Notes under the pieces: generated by a model
Seen by the model: only the letters and a program-made list of their open reading frames with translations
Told to the model about the DNA's origin: nothing
Databases searched by the model: none
Program-made: the position numbers and the translations under genes
Shown: positions 1 to 10,262 of the stretch, in pieces
How positions within the stretch are numbered: position 1 is the first letter of the stretch
How the letters are laid out: each line of letters starts with the position of its first letter
From: Wolfiporia cocos
Taxonomy: Eukaryota; Basidiomycota; Agaricomycetes; Polyporales; Phaeolaceae
Assembly: GCA_029448655.1 (NCBI GenBank)
Contig: JACCLO010000002.1
Span: 5,084,001-5,148,000, forward strand
Reading direction: 5' to 3'
Length of the DNA stretch: 64,000 nt

Positions 1-119
1 TCCCCATGGCATTGGGGTGCAAATACCTGTGGCATGGGGTACAAATCCCCGTGGTGTGGGGTATTTACATTACAAAATCCCCATGCCACAGGACACAAAT
101 CCCTGTGGCATGGGCCACA

Positions 120-338
120 AACCCCCATGGAATGGGCCACGAATCCCCATGGTGTGGGGCACGAATCCCCGTGGCATGGGGCACGAATCCCCGTGGCATG
201 GGGCACGAATCCCCGTGGCATGGGGCACGAATCCCCGTGGCATGGGGCACGAATCCCCGTGGCATGGGGCACGAATCCCCGTGGCATGGGGCACGAATCC
301 CCGTGGCATGGGGCACGAATCCCCGTGGTGCTGAGCAG
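120..338. repeat. 22-bp minisatellite block 1
   Basis: About ten head-to-tail copies of a 22-bp unit, core gcacgaatccccgtggcatg followed by gg. Each unit contains CCCC-n7-GGGG with the central GTGGCAT, so it can fold on itself. The last seven copies are nearly identical, which suggests recent expansion by slippage or unequal exchange; the upstream copies are more diverged (gccacaaa and atggaat variants). Confidence 0.9.
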
Positions 339-540
339 AAACAGCGCGCGCGCCTTTCAGGCGCCGGGCGTGGGAATCCACCGGCCAACTCCGCGGATGG
401 CAGGCGCCCTATCTAATGGGAGCAGGAATGACGCCCATGGACGCCACGCGGCAAACGTGGCGTCCACGCTAGCTGCACGCTAGCTGCACGCTAGCGACAC
501 GCGACGCCTCCCACGCGAGCTCCCTTTACTTTATAGACTA

Positions 541-830
541 GCTTAATTACCTGTGGCTTCGCCACAATTTTGTATTTCTAGGAGTTATTATATATCTCTG
601 CCCGCTCAGCCACTCCTCCACCTCGCTGACGCTCGGCCTCGTCGTCGCTTCGCTTGTAATACCTTTGCAACCGGCACGCGCGCCTTGCAGGCGCCGGCGC
701 GCACTCGATGGGCGCCCTACAGGCGCCGCCACGCGGCAAACGTGCTCGCCATGTGCGATTCTCGTGCGCGACACGCTAGCGACACGCGACGGCTCCCACG
801 CGAGCTCCCATTACTCTTAGACTAGCTTAA
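541..830. repeat. B-type spacer of the satellite array, copy 1
   Basis: A 283-bp segment without minisatellite. It has a CT-rich start (cagccactcctccacctcgc), then a GC-rich half with gcaggcgccggcgcgc and ccacgcggcaaacgtgctcg, and a short GCTAGC tract. It is about 90 percent alike by eye to 2549-2877, which differs mainly in the number of GCTAGC motifs. Confidence 0.8.
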
Positions 831-984
831 TTACCTGTGGCTTCGCCACAAATGTTATGTCTTAGGAATATATTTTAGTCTCTGCCTGCTCAGCCACTCC
901 TCCACCTCGCTGATGCTTGGTATCGTTGTCGCTTTGCTTGTAGAATCTGTAACTGGCACGCATGCCTTGCAGGCTCTGGGTGTG

Positions 985-1548
985 GGAATTCACCCCTGTG
1001 GCATTGGGGTGCAAATACCTGTGGCACAGGGTACAGACCCCTGTGGTGTGGAGTATTTATATTACAAAATCCCCATGCCACAGGACACAAATCCCTGTGG
1101 CATGGGGCACGAATCCCCGTGGCATGGGGCACAAACCCCCATGGCATGGGCCAAAAATCCCTGTGGTGTAGGGCACGAATCCCCGTGGCACGGGGTACAA
1201 ATCCCCGTGGTGTGGAGTATTTACATTACAAAATCCCCATGCCACAGGACACAAATCCCTGTGGCATGGGGCACGGATCCCCGTGGCATGGGGCACAAAC
1301 CCCCATGGCATGGACCAAAAATCCCTGTGGTGTAGGGCACGAATCCCCGTGGCACGGGGTACAAATCCCCGTGGTGTGGGGTATTTACATTACAAAATCC
1401 CCATGCCACAGGACACAAATCCCTGTGGCATGGGCCACAAACCCCCATGGAATGGACCACGAATCCCCGTGGTGTGGGGCACGAATCCCCGTGGCATGGG
1501 GCACGAATCCCTGTGGCATGGGGCACGAATCCCTGTGGTGCGGGGCAG
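985..1548. repeat. 22-bp minisatellite block 2 with inverted copies
   Basis: Degenerate 22-bp units (cacgaatcc plus ccgtggcatgggg) are interrupted several times by tggggtatttacattacaaa or close variants, followed by a unit in the opposite orientation (ccccatgccacagg). Adjacent opposite units form perfect 14-bp inverted repeats with a 9-nt spacer, for example near 1071-1107. The block is about 560 bp, the longest of the four. Confidence 0.85.
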
Positions 1549-1939
1549 GAACAGCGCGCGCACCTTGCAGGCGCCGGGCGTGGGAATCCACCGGCCAACT
1601 CCGCGGACGGCAGGCGCCCTATCTAATGGGAGGAGGATCAACGACGCGCATGGACGCCACGCGGCAAACGTGCTCGCCATGTGCGCAAAACGCGAGCGAC
1701 ACGCGAGCGACACGCTAGCTGCACGCTAGCGACACGTGAGCGCCTACGGCGCGAGCTCCCATTATATTATGGACTAGCTTAATTACCTGTGGCTTCGCCA
1801 CAAACGTTATGTCTTAGGAATATATTTTAGTCTCTGCCTGCTCAGCCACTCCTCCACCTCGCTGATGCTTGGTATCGTTGTCGCTTTGCTTGTAGAATCT
1901 GTAACTGGCACGCATGCCTTGCAGGCTCTGGGTGTGGGA

Positions 1940-2335
1940 ATTCACCCCTGTGGCATTGGGGTGCAAATACCTGTGGCACAGGGTACAGACCCCTGTGGTG
2001 TGGAGTATTTATATTACAAAATCCCCATGCCACAGGACACAAATCCCCGTGGCATGGGGCACAAACCCCCATGGCATGGGCCAAAAATCCCCGTGGTGTA
2101 GGGCACAAATCCCCGTGGTACGGGGTACAAATCCCCGTGGTGTGGGGTATTTACATTACAAAATCCCCATGCCACAGGACACAAATCCCTGTGGCATGGG
2201 CCACAAACCCCCATGGAATGGGCCACAAATCCCCGTGGTGTGGGGCACGAATCCCCGTGGCATGGGGCACGAATCCCCATGGCATGGGGCACGAATCCCC
2301 GTGGCATGGGGCACGAATCCCCGTGGTGCGGGGCA
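1940..2335. repeat. 22-bp minisatellite block 3
   Basis: Same architecture as the block at 985-1548 but with one fewer internal duplication. The inverted unit ccccatgccacagg recurs at two points, each followed by cctgtggcatggg or ccgtggcatggggc. It ends at the gtgcggggcaggaacagcgc junction, as in the other A segments. Confidence 0.85.
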
Positions 2336-2548
2336 GGAACAGCGCGCAAAACGCGAGCTAGCAGCGCGCGCGCCTTGCAGGCGCTGGGCGTGGGAATTCA
2401 CCGGCGCCAGGCGCCCTATCTAATGGGAGCAGGAATGACGCCCATGGACGCCACGCGGCAAACGTGGCGTCCACGCTAGCTGCACGCTAGCTGCACGCTA
2501 GCGACACGCGACGGCTCCCACGCGAGCTCCCATTACTCTTAGACTAGC

Positions 2549-2877
2549 TTAATTACCTGTGGCTTCGCCACAATCTTGTAATTAGAACTTGTATTGCTTA
2601 TCTCTGCCCGCTCAGCCACTCCTCCACCTCGCTAACGCTCGGCCTCGTCGTCGCTTCGCTTGTAACACCTTTGCAACCGGCACGCGCGCCTTGCAGGCGC
2701 CGGCGCGCACTCGATGGGCGCCCTACAGGCGCCGCCACGCGGCAAACGTGCTCGCCATGTGCGCAAAACGCGAGCGACACGCGAGCGACACGCTAGCTGC
2801 ACGCGAGCGACACGCTAGCTGCACGCTAGCTGCACGCGAGCGCCTACGGCGCGAGCTCCCATTATAGTTCAGATAGC
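2549..2877. repeat. B-type spacer of the satellite array, copy 2
   Basis: Second copy of the B segment, about 45 bp longer than the copy at 541-830. The extra length comes from additional cgagcgacac and cgctagctgcac motifs at its end. Confidence 0.8.
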
Positions 2878-3044
2878 TTAATTACCTGTGGCTTCGCCAC
2901 AAATGTTATGTCTTAGGAATATATTTTAGCCTCTGCCTACTCAGCCACTCCTCCACCTCGCTGATGCTCGGTATCGTTGTCGCTTTGCTTGTAGAATCTG
3001 TAACTGGCACGCATGCCTTGCAGGCTCTGGGTGTGGGAATTCAC

Positions 3045-3432
3045 CCCTGTGGCATTGGGGTGCAAATACCTGTGGCACAGGGTACAGACCCCTGTGGTGT
3101 GGAGTATTTATATTACAAAATCCCCATGCCACAGGACACAAATCCCTGTGGCATGGGGCACGAATCCCTGTGGCATGGGGCACAAACCCCCATGGCATGG
3201 GCCAAAAATTCCCGTGGTGTAGGGCACGAATCCCCGTGGCACGGGGTACAAATCCCCATGGTGTGGGGTATTTACATTACAAAATCCCCATGCCACAGGA
3301 CACAAATCCCTGTGGCATGGGCCACAAACCCCCATGGAATGGGCCACGAATCCCTGTGGTGTGGGAACGAATCCCCGTGGCATGGGGCACGGATCCCCGT
3401 GGCATGGGGCACGAATCCCCGTGGTGCGGGGC
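3045..3432. repeat. 22-bp minisatellite block 4
   Basis: Fourth block of 22-bp units, with two opposite-orientation units and a short deletion at about 3365 (tgtgggaacgaatcc), where one unit lost its ggcac. It is flanked by the same upstream CT-rich and downstream GC-rich segments as the other blocks. Confidence 0.85.
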
Positions 3433-3690
3433 AGGAACAGCGCGCAAAACGCGAGCTAGCAGCGCGCGCGCCTTGCAGGCGCTGGGCGTGGGAATCTACC
3501 GGCCAACTCCGCGGGTGGCAGGCGCCCTATCTAATGGGAGGAGGATCAACGACGCGCATGGACGCCACGCGGCAAACGTGCTCGCCATGTGCGCAAAACG
3601 CGAGCGACACGCGAGCGACACGCTAGCTGCACGCTAGCGACACGTGAGCGCCTACGGCGCGAGCTCCCATTATATTATGGATTAATTTCC

Positions 3691-3959
3691 GTGAGAAGCG
3701 CGGAGCCACACGCCGGATAGCGCTTGTCGAAGGGTTCCGTGTGGTACCGCACAGCGCGGGCGCGGCGCTAATAAAATACACGTAGGCGCGGTCGATGCCA
3801 TCCAGCGGCCATGGCGTAGTGATAGCGGCCCCACGTATTCAGCGCGCGCATCTTAGGCCGAACACTCGTTAGTGCCTACCGCCCTCTCAATATCCCCCGC
3901 CACAGCTCACCGGCACGTCAAGCAAAGCTGAAGACAGTGGAACTAGACTCTGAGCCAGC
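3691..3959. other. Unique sequence between satellite and first gene
   Basis: The array ends abruptly at attatattatgga. The 270 bp that follow are non-repetitive and presumably hold the promoter of the dehydrogenase gene at 3960. No clear TATA box was seen. Confidence 0.5.
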
Positions 3960-4960
3960 ATGTCGAGCACAACCAAAGTCGTGTTAGTAACGGGTTGCTC
4001 AAAGGGCGGAATCGGATACTCGTTGTGAGTCCCTGCGGTCTGGAATGTCATGGCGGTCTGAAAATGTGCCAGGTGCAAAGAATTTGCCTCAAAAGGATGC
4101 AAAGTCTACGCGACCGCCCGCCGACCAGAAGCTATGGAGGGTCTGGATGATGAGATTGAACGCTTGCAGTTGGATGTCACGAACGACGCCAAGGTGCAGG
4201 AAGTGGTCAAAACAGTAGTGGAACGTGAGGGCAGAATTGATATCGCAGTGAACAACGCAGGAATGATGTGCCATAGTGAGCCAGTTCATTCATGTTCATT
4301 CATGGCATCCCTCAGACCGACTCAACAGAGCCCGTGGCCGACGTCAGCGTAGAAGAAATGGCAAACGTATTTAACACCAACACCTTTTCTGTTGTGCGTG
4401 TCGCAAAGGCTGTCATACCGCATATGGCAGCTCGAAGAAGTGGTACCATTGTCCAGATGGGTTCTCTCACCGGTGACCTGTGCGCGCACCTCTAGTCTCG
4501 CCACACCCCAACAACTGACTTACGCCACAGCTCGACCCCCTGGTCCGGACCATATGCGGCCAGCAAAGCAGCAATGCACTCGCTCTCGGAGACCCTCTAC
4601 ATGGAATGCCTTCCCTTCAACATTTCCGTCATGCTTATCTCCGCGGGCGGCGTTAAGTCCAACATCTCGAAAGAGTACGTCGCGCGATACGAACTTCCCC
4701 CAAATAGCCTATACATACCCTGGCTGGACGCCATCCTCGCGCGCCTCAGCAGCAACAAGCGTTCCCGCGTCGGCTCAATGCCGACGGACGAATTCGCGAA
4801 GCGAGTTGTCGACGCCGCGGTCTCACCGCACCCGCCCCAGTACATGACGCTCGCGCCCCCCGCGCGGCTGTGGGCATTCTTCCGCTGGCTGCCAAGGACG
4901 TGGGTGCTGCGCTTTCTGTGGCGTGTCGTCGGCGGGAAGCCGAAAAGCAAGACAGATTAA
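3960..4960 (+). CDS. Short-chain dehydrogenase/reductase, AYR1-like
   Basis: Four exons (3960-4024, 4073-4275, 4329-4479, 4531-4960) join in phase to a 282-residue protein of classical SDR length. The cofactor motif TGCSKGGIG lies near residues 11-19, NNAG near 82-85, the catalytic Ser near 135, and the YAASK motif gives Tyr148 and Lys152. The extra residue in TGxSxGGIG and a basic, membrane-prone C-terminus (LWAFFRWLPRTWVLRFLW) match the fungal 1-acyldihydroxyacetone-phosphate reductase (Ayr1) group, NADPH enzymes of lipid droplets and ER that reduce acyl-DHAP in ether-lipid and phosphatidate synthesis. The exact substrate is inference; related SDRs act on retinoids and sterols. The gene directly follows the satellite array yet looks intact. 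Confidence 0.88.
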
Positions 4961-6317
4961 GCGTCTTGTTCGGTTCAGTTTCCGTTGAGGTTGACCTATC
5001 TCTGCTTGCTGAGCCCGTTGCTGATCTCCTTGTGGCTATTATTGCTATAAAGAACCTTGGTTGCTCGTTGCACTCGTACAATGCGGCTTGATATTTGTTC
5101 ACGTGAACAATCATTGTTGTCCGAATTTAAACAATGTCGAATTTCTGAAAGTATGAAACCGTATAGTCGTCAAGTATCCAATGTATCGCCTGATCTTGAA
5201 GCAGCCGTATTCTTATGCGTAGTGTACGTAAGGAAATGACTGTATGCGTTGTATTACTCGGCTTCTACGTATAGCTGAACCTGACTGTTCTGCTGAGCCA
5301 ATACAATCGAGTAGTAGTGCTCTCACCGGGGAAGGATAGATACCGGATAAGGGCACCAAAAACCGATATACTTACCGAGTCACCAAAAGTACAGCTCCCC
5401 GTTTGATGCATGGGAATAGTGTGCACTGCTTGTGATGTATACAAATGTGGGCGTTGTGAGGGTGCAAGACGAGGGAATAGTCACTTCGTACGAGCATCAA
5501 GTGCAAGACCAACTTCTGTGCAAACAGGGGCGTTAGCTAGCTCATGTGAGGCGGCGAAAATGTCATCCGACTCAACTACACCAAGAAGGTTATAAAACAC
5601 ATAATGAACGGAGAACCCTGAACAAATGACAATCACAAAGTCATACACAACGATGGGCATCGGTTAGTATTGTAAGAGTACATGAAGGCTTTACCATCCG
5701 TAATCATAGTCAGGACCTGTTCTCGAACGAAGGCATACTTGCGGGAGCGATAACAAATACCGCGGGTTCACGATTGAGGGGGTCATACAGGTCAAGGAGT
5801 GAGAGAGCAGCTGTCGCGGGTGCGACTCGAACACTGACACTGGGGACGGAACAGGGAGCGCATGGTCGTCTATCACATTCGGTCAAGGACGTTAAGGATC
5901 GTTCCTCCGTCAGAAAATAGCGTTGCTCTGGGGGAATTCCTAACACTCAAGCAGCAGCCATTTCGAGGAGACTTTTAATAAAGACTGACCGTGAAAGTTC
6001 CCAGTGAGTCTACCGTAGTGGGAGTGCGTTGAGTGGTATGGTACAATGCATATTTGTATAGAGCCGTCGTGTCTGCAAAGTATATCTATCGCGTAAAGTC
6101 ACAGGACGTGCACGCGCGAGCAAAGGGACACGGGCTTTGACGTTCTAACACTTGACACTTATTAGTTAAAGAACAAACGGTACCAAGAGCTTTTGCTGAT
6201 TGCGTGACGAATAGGCACATCTACAGATAAATGTGCGCACGCCTCTGCAAGCATAGACGCAGGTGTCAATACGCATTAGGCATGTGTCAAGAGAGAACCG
6301 GACGATTTACAGCCAGC
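4961..6317. other. Intergenic, no supported gene
   Basis: The stretch holds only short ORFs. One minus-strand ORF (5710-5946, 78 codons) has an ordinary composition but no recognised family and no convincing splice partners. No repeats were noted. Confidence 0.5.
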
Positions 6318-8593
6318 TCAGAAACCTCCTCCTCCTATGTTGCTCAACACCAGTGGTCGGACGATGCGGTCCCAATTTTGTGCCCACGTGCTCCACTGCC
6401 ATACTTCCCCGTCGTCTTCTTTCATTAGACCCTCCGCGAACGCGGAAGGAGTATGGGTGGAAGGAGAGAGCGGACTCGTGTGCCGCAGAGTAGTGCGGAG
6501 TGTCTCAATAGTTGGAGAGTGAGGATAGTTTGTTAGCAGGTTCTGATGCAATGCTGAGATCGTGCCCTCCATTACAGTGACAGGCGAAAAGTACCTCTAG
6601 TTGGCCGGCCAGTTGCTCTGCGTTGTAGAATACTAGCCCGTTCACGCCGTCTTTCACCAGTTCATCCAAGCTGAGAGTACCAGTCAGCTAAAGCACACTA
6701 CCAGGAAAAAAACCAACCAACCATGCAAAGCCCAGCGCACATACGGGCAGCCCGCAACCGAACATATCCACCACCTTCATCGGCAAGTCCAGCGCAGAAG
6801 AGCTAGAATGGAGTGATATACCCAGGTCCGCAGAGCCTATATACACCTCAGCTAAAGCCTTTCACCCTCGCGTCAAACGTACCAAGTAAGAGCGGGTAGT
6901 CCTCCGCCTCGAGCCACAAGCTCACACTGCGCACGAAGCGCCACGGCTCCTCACCGCCTTCCCCGTCCTGCATCCGTCCAATCCGCGCCATGTACTCCTC
7001 ACGCAGGGGGCCCTTGCCGGTGACGACGACGAGCATCCGCGGCAGGCCGTGTCTCCCGCTCTCTTCAGCGGCAAGCGCACACGCCCGCTTTTCGTACATG
7101 ACCATCGCGTCCAGCAGGATGCCAAAGTCCTCGTCCGGTGTCCAAGACGTGCTCGAGACGACTAGCGCGGGCCGGTCCGAGCGCAGGATAGGCATTGGCG
7201 TGCCGCCGAGGTCCGCTGCGAGGGGTGCGTCCGATTCTACGATTGTCTCTGAGTCGAGGCTGGCGTCGGCGGTGGAAGCGGGGGCGAGGGCCGAGCGTGG
7301 CATGGAGGTAAAGGGCGTAGAGTATGGTGGGCTGGAGGTCGGGAGGAAGGACGCGAGCGCAGGGAGGGCGAGAGACGTGTGCAGGCGGCAGAAGAGCTCA
7401 TGGGTCTCGCTCGGGGAGGCACGATGGAAGCGCGCGGGAGGGCGATCGTGCAGGACTGCTTTTTGCCCTCTGTGTCACGGAGTTGTCGCTGAGATTAGAA
7501 TGGAGAAGCGCGGTAGACGTACTGCAGGTTCCATTCTTTGACGAGGAAGTCTTGCATCGCACGCGTCACGAACAGGTGGGCATAGGCTTTGCGGCCGAAA
7601 TAGGCCTCAAAGCTACGTATTAAAGTCAGAATAATCCATTGTGTTTTCAAGTCGCATATTCCGAGAGGTCGTTGGGGTTTCATCTTTCACCTCGTAACAC
7701 ATCATCATGGTACAACCCGCTACGGCGCCGTTGCAGCACGCCAAAACGGGTTTATACGAATGACGCCGGGTTACAGCGTGAACGACGACGAGGCAACGAC
7801 TTTCAAAACGTGCGACATTCCTACCCACACCTACATTTTGGCTATCCTCACGAGGACATGTCGTTCGCCTAACTTAAGAGCGAGGATGCTGTAGCCAAGG
7901 TTATGCCAGTCGATGATGACCTTGCTTCCCCTCAGCTCCGCGACAAGCCATACAAGCGCGAGCGTCGGTATGCTAGGTGGGTTCTTTCTTTCGGCGATCA
8001 AGCACACACCGTTCAGGCCTGAATCTATTCACGTCTCATAGCAAACGCACCTGAACGATTATGAACTCTGGTGGATAGGGAATGCGAACGAGAAGCGTGT
8101 GCAGGATTGCGAAGACCTGGTGCAGGACCTTGCGAGGCCCAGAGATGATAAAGGGCAGAGAGGCAAGGTAGGATGGAGGAGTGGAGAGGTAGAGTAAGTG
8201 GACGTGAGGTATTGAGAGCAGGGAGGGGACAGGTTTGGAGCCTAGACATGGCTTTGTCTCAGCAGAGCTGAGGAGACGGCAGGATGGGTTTTTGTATGCA
8301 GATCTTAGAGCTCACAGGACCGCACTCGTAGCTCAAGATGCTCTTTCAGGAGTGACAGCTAGCCCCAGCAGTGATTACACACCTGAATATCCTACTAGAA
8401 ATGTCTCAAAGCCACTTGAAGCAAAGCTCTCCGCATGGTACATCATGCGCGGACTGCGTCCGATGTCACCCAGTACCAGGACAGCGACCGAGCGCAGCGA
8501 AGGACGGCGAGATCTTAGGACTGCCCATACTGCCCAGAGCCCCAGAATAGCGACGAGGAGACTAAGCAGATTGTCAAGCATGTTCTTTGGCAT
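6318..8593 (-). CDS. ALG1: Chitobiosyldiphosphodolichol beta-mannosyltransferase ALG1
   Basis: Eight exons (8593-8383, 8241-8051, 7983-7835, 7612-7523, 7469-6883, 6836-6722, 6670-6595, 6566-6318) give about 555 residues. The enzyme (GT33) adds the first mannose from GDP-mannose to GlcNAc2-PP-dolichol on the cytosolic face of the ER. Recognised blocks, in order: an N-terminal membrane segment, [129 protein letters not shown], and a C-terminal NWDRIVRPL. Two junctions are odd: intron 3 is 222 nt, and the last junction needs removal of only 28 nt (6567-6594). Otherwise the gene looks functional. Confidence 0.92.
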
Positions 8594-8939
8594 GACGCGT
8601 CAGTGAGCGCAGGTGGCAAGAAGATGTCGCTCCCGCCTGAACTATTAGACAACAGAAACCAGTGTTTATGCATGTATGCATGCCATAAGCGCCGTCATTT
8701 GGAGGGCACGATAGCAACTTCTGTCTGTTAGGATTGAGAGTTGCATATGCATAGCTTAGATCGGGCCGAACGATTATCGTATATCCCAGCGACAGTTCTT
8801 TGCACGGTATGCACAGCATAACTCACCGCAAGCAAGGTAGACATCGCGTCGGCATGCATATAGCAGCACGATCACACCACGGATAAAAGGGAGGACAGAA
8901 ATTGGCAATGTAAAGAGTTAAATGTACAGTTGCATTCAT
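8594..8939. other. Intergenic between ALG1 start and UMP1 end
   Basis: 346 bp separate the ALG1 start codon from the UMP1 stop codon, both genes on the minus strand. It must hold the ALG1 promoter. No distinct motif was seen. Confidence 0.5.
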
Positions 8940-9608
8940 CTACATGCGGAGCTTCTTCTCCATCTCCGCGTGAATGTCCAGAGGTTGTGTCAGTTCCGAT
9001 GCTGACATTCGCAGCATGTATGTAAGCTCGGCAGCAGGCACTCAAACCACCAGACGCACCTGGCATCATAAAGTCCGAACACGCCAACGTCTCGTCACGG
9101 CCCATAAGAATGTCAAGGTGGATGTTCGTCTGAGGGAGCGCAGGCATGTGCGGGTTCTGACGCGGCCCACGGTCAATGCACCCGGTCACAATCTAACCAA
9201 TAGCAGCAATGGTAGAGACTCACATATGAGATAATCTTCCGTTCCATGAGTTGCCGCATAGGCATGTGTAAGCCATAGAGGTCCCTCTGCATGTTGAGCT
9301 TCAGATTATCCTGCGTCTCCTCCCACTGCCATGGATAATGATCCGCGGACGTCAGCTATAGCAGAGCTACATGACAGACATGCGCACCCTTTCCAGCCGC
9401 TCCCTGAGTCCACCCCTTGTCGTGACCTCCGTAGCGAGGCTTCGCGGTCCATAGCGAAGGGTATCGTGCAGGCCGAAGCTGTTGGCAGTGTCGCTGACCG
9501 ACGCCGACTTTGCGGAGGGCGCTGGAACAAGTTGGTATGATGACTGTTGCACCCTCGTGAGCTAATTGTGTAGACATCAGTATTGGCGATATCACGGAGT
9601 CTCACCAT
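8940..9608 (-). CDS. UMP1: Proteasome maturation factor UMP1/POMP
   Basis: Five exons (9608-9606, 9561-9388, 9325-9224, 9156-9060, 9001-8940) encode 145 residues, the usual UMP1 length. UMP1 is the short-lived chaperone enclosed in half-proteasomes during 20S core assembly. Diagnostic blocks are NSFGLHDTLRYGPRSL, WEETQDNLKLNMQRDLYGLH, PMRQLMERKI, LPQTNIHLDILMGRDETL and the C-terminal PLDIHAEMEKKLRM. The coding part of exon 1 is only the ATG, directly followed by a gtgag donor. This start is chosen because no in-frame ATG exists in exon 2 before the conserved YQLVP segment. All five exons keep phase. Confidence 0.93.
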
Positions 9609-10262
9609 GGTTGTGGTCGTGGTCACAGAAAGCGTTGTGCAGCGCGCGACGCGCCACCGACTGCAGCTGACGCGTTCTACACGCATTCCTCATAAGGCAG
9701 TCCATCAAATCTCAGATTTGAAGCGCTAAGGAGTAAGGGGCGCTGGCTTGGCTGCGCCACTCCGGCTCGATTTGCTACAAATTCAGGTCGCGTCTTGTTT
9801 CCTTGTCGTGCTATGGGATATCTAGTTTGCGCTTGTACATGTATAGATGCCTCACCCTGCGCCAACAGAGCTGTAACCCCCAGTAACTGTCTCGTCAGGC
9901 TTTGCACAACGCAGTCATCCGAACGTATCATCGATATTGCAAGCAGGCTCCATGTCCAGGATCTGCTTTCTCTCCTGAAAAAGCGTGTGGCAGTGCTCTG
10001 GGCCTCGCGAGCAGTTAAGCAGTTTTTGCAAAGCTGTGGGGCTCGCCATTGGCCGCAGCTTGTTTTGGCTGGGGCTCTCAGCCACCGTTAGTGGGGCAGA
10101 CGGTCGACCAAGAGTCTTCGGCAGCCGAGAACTCGCTATTGTCCCCTATCCCTTCATTTAGGTTGTAGGCATTACTCCGACGGCTGATTCTGTTGGCTCC
10201 ACTATCTGAAGCTGTGAGTCTACTTCTGTGGCTTGCTGTCTCACCTTAGAGAGGCGGATGCT
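9609..10262. other. Divergent promoter region UMP1 / glycosyltransferase
   Basis: 654 bp between the two divergently transcribed genes. ORFs here are short and unrecognised. No TATA box stands out on either side. Confidence 0.45.

Larger units (their letters stand above)
1..3690. repeat. Higher-order satellite array, composite units
   Basis: The sequence is built from two kinds of segment, each ending at the boundary string acctgtggcttcgccacaa (near 549, 832, 1785, 2554 and 2884). Long A segments (about 770-950 bp) begin with a CT-rich stretch, carry a block of 22-bp minisatellite, and end in a GC-rich stretch with GCTAGC palindromes. Short B segments (about 283 and 329 bp) lack the minisatellite. 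The visible order is A-B-A-A-B-A, and the first A is cut by the window edge. Copies differ by small indels and transitions, so this is real repeat divergence and not one copy assembled repeatedly. Long ORFs in several frames on both strands follow from a 22-bp period without stops and are not evidence of genes. No transposase or reverse transcriptase is visible. Subtelomeric or pericentromeric location is possible but not shown. Confidence 0.9.

Noticed and set aside
6..483. Long overlapping ORFs with repeats such as NPRGMGHESPWHGARIPVAW in five frames
   Set aside because: A 22-bp repeat without stops is open in several frames at once. The ORFs have no independent start context and occur on both strands.
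1..3690. CRISPR array
   Set aside because: Repeats are adjacent without unique spacers, the genome is eukaryotic, and no cas genes are present.
5710..5946. Minus-strand 78-codon ORF downstream of ALG1
   Set aside because: Although its composition is protein-like (TAALSLLDLYDPLNREPAVF), no family or neighbouring exons could be found.
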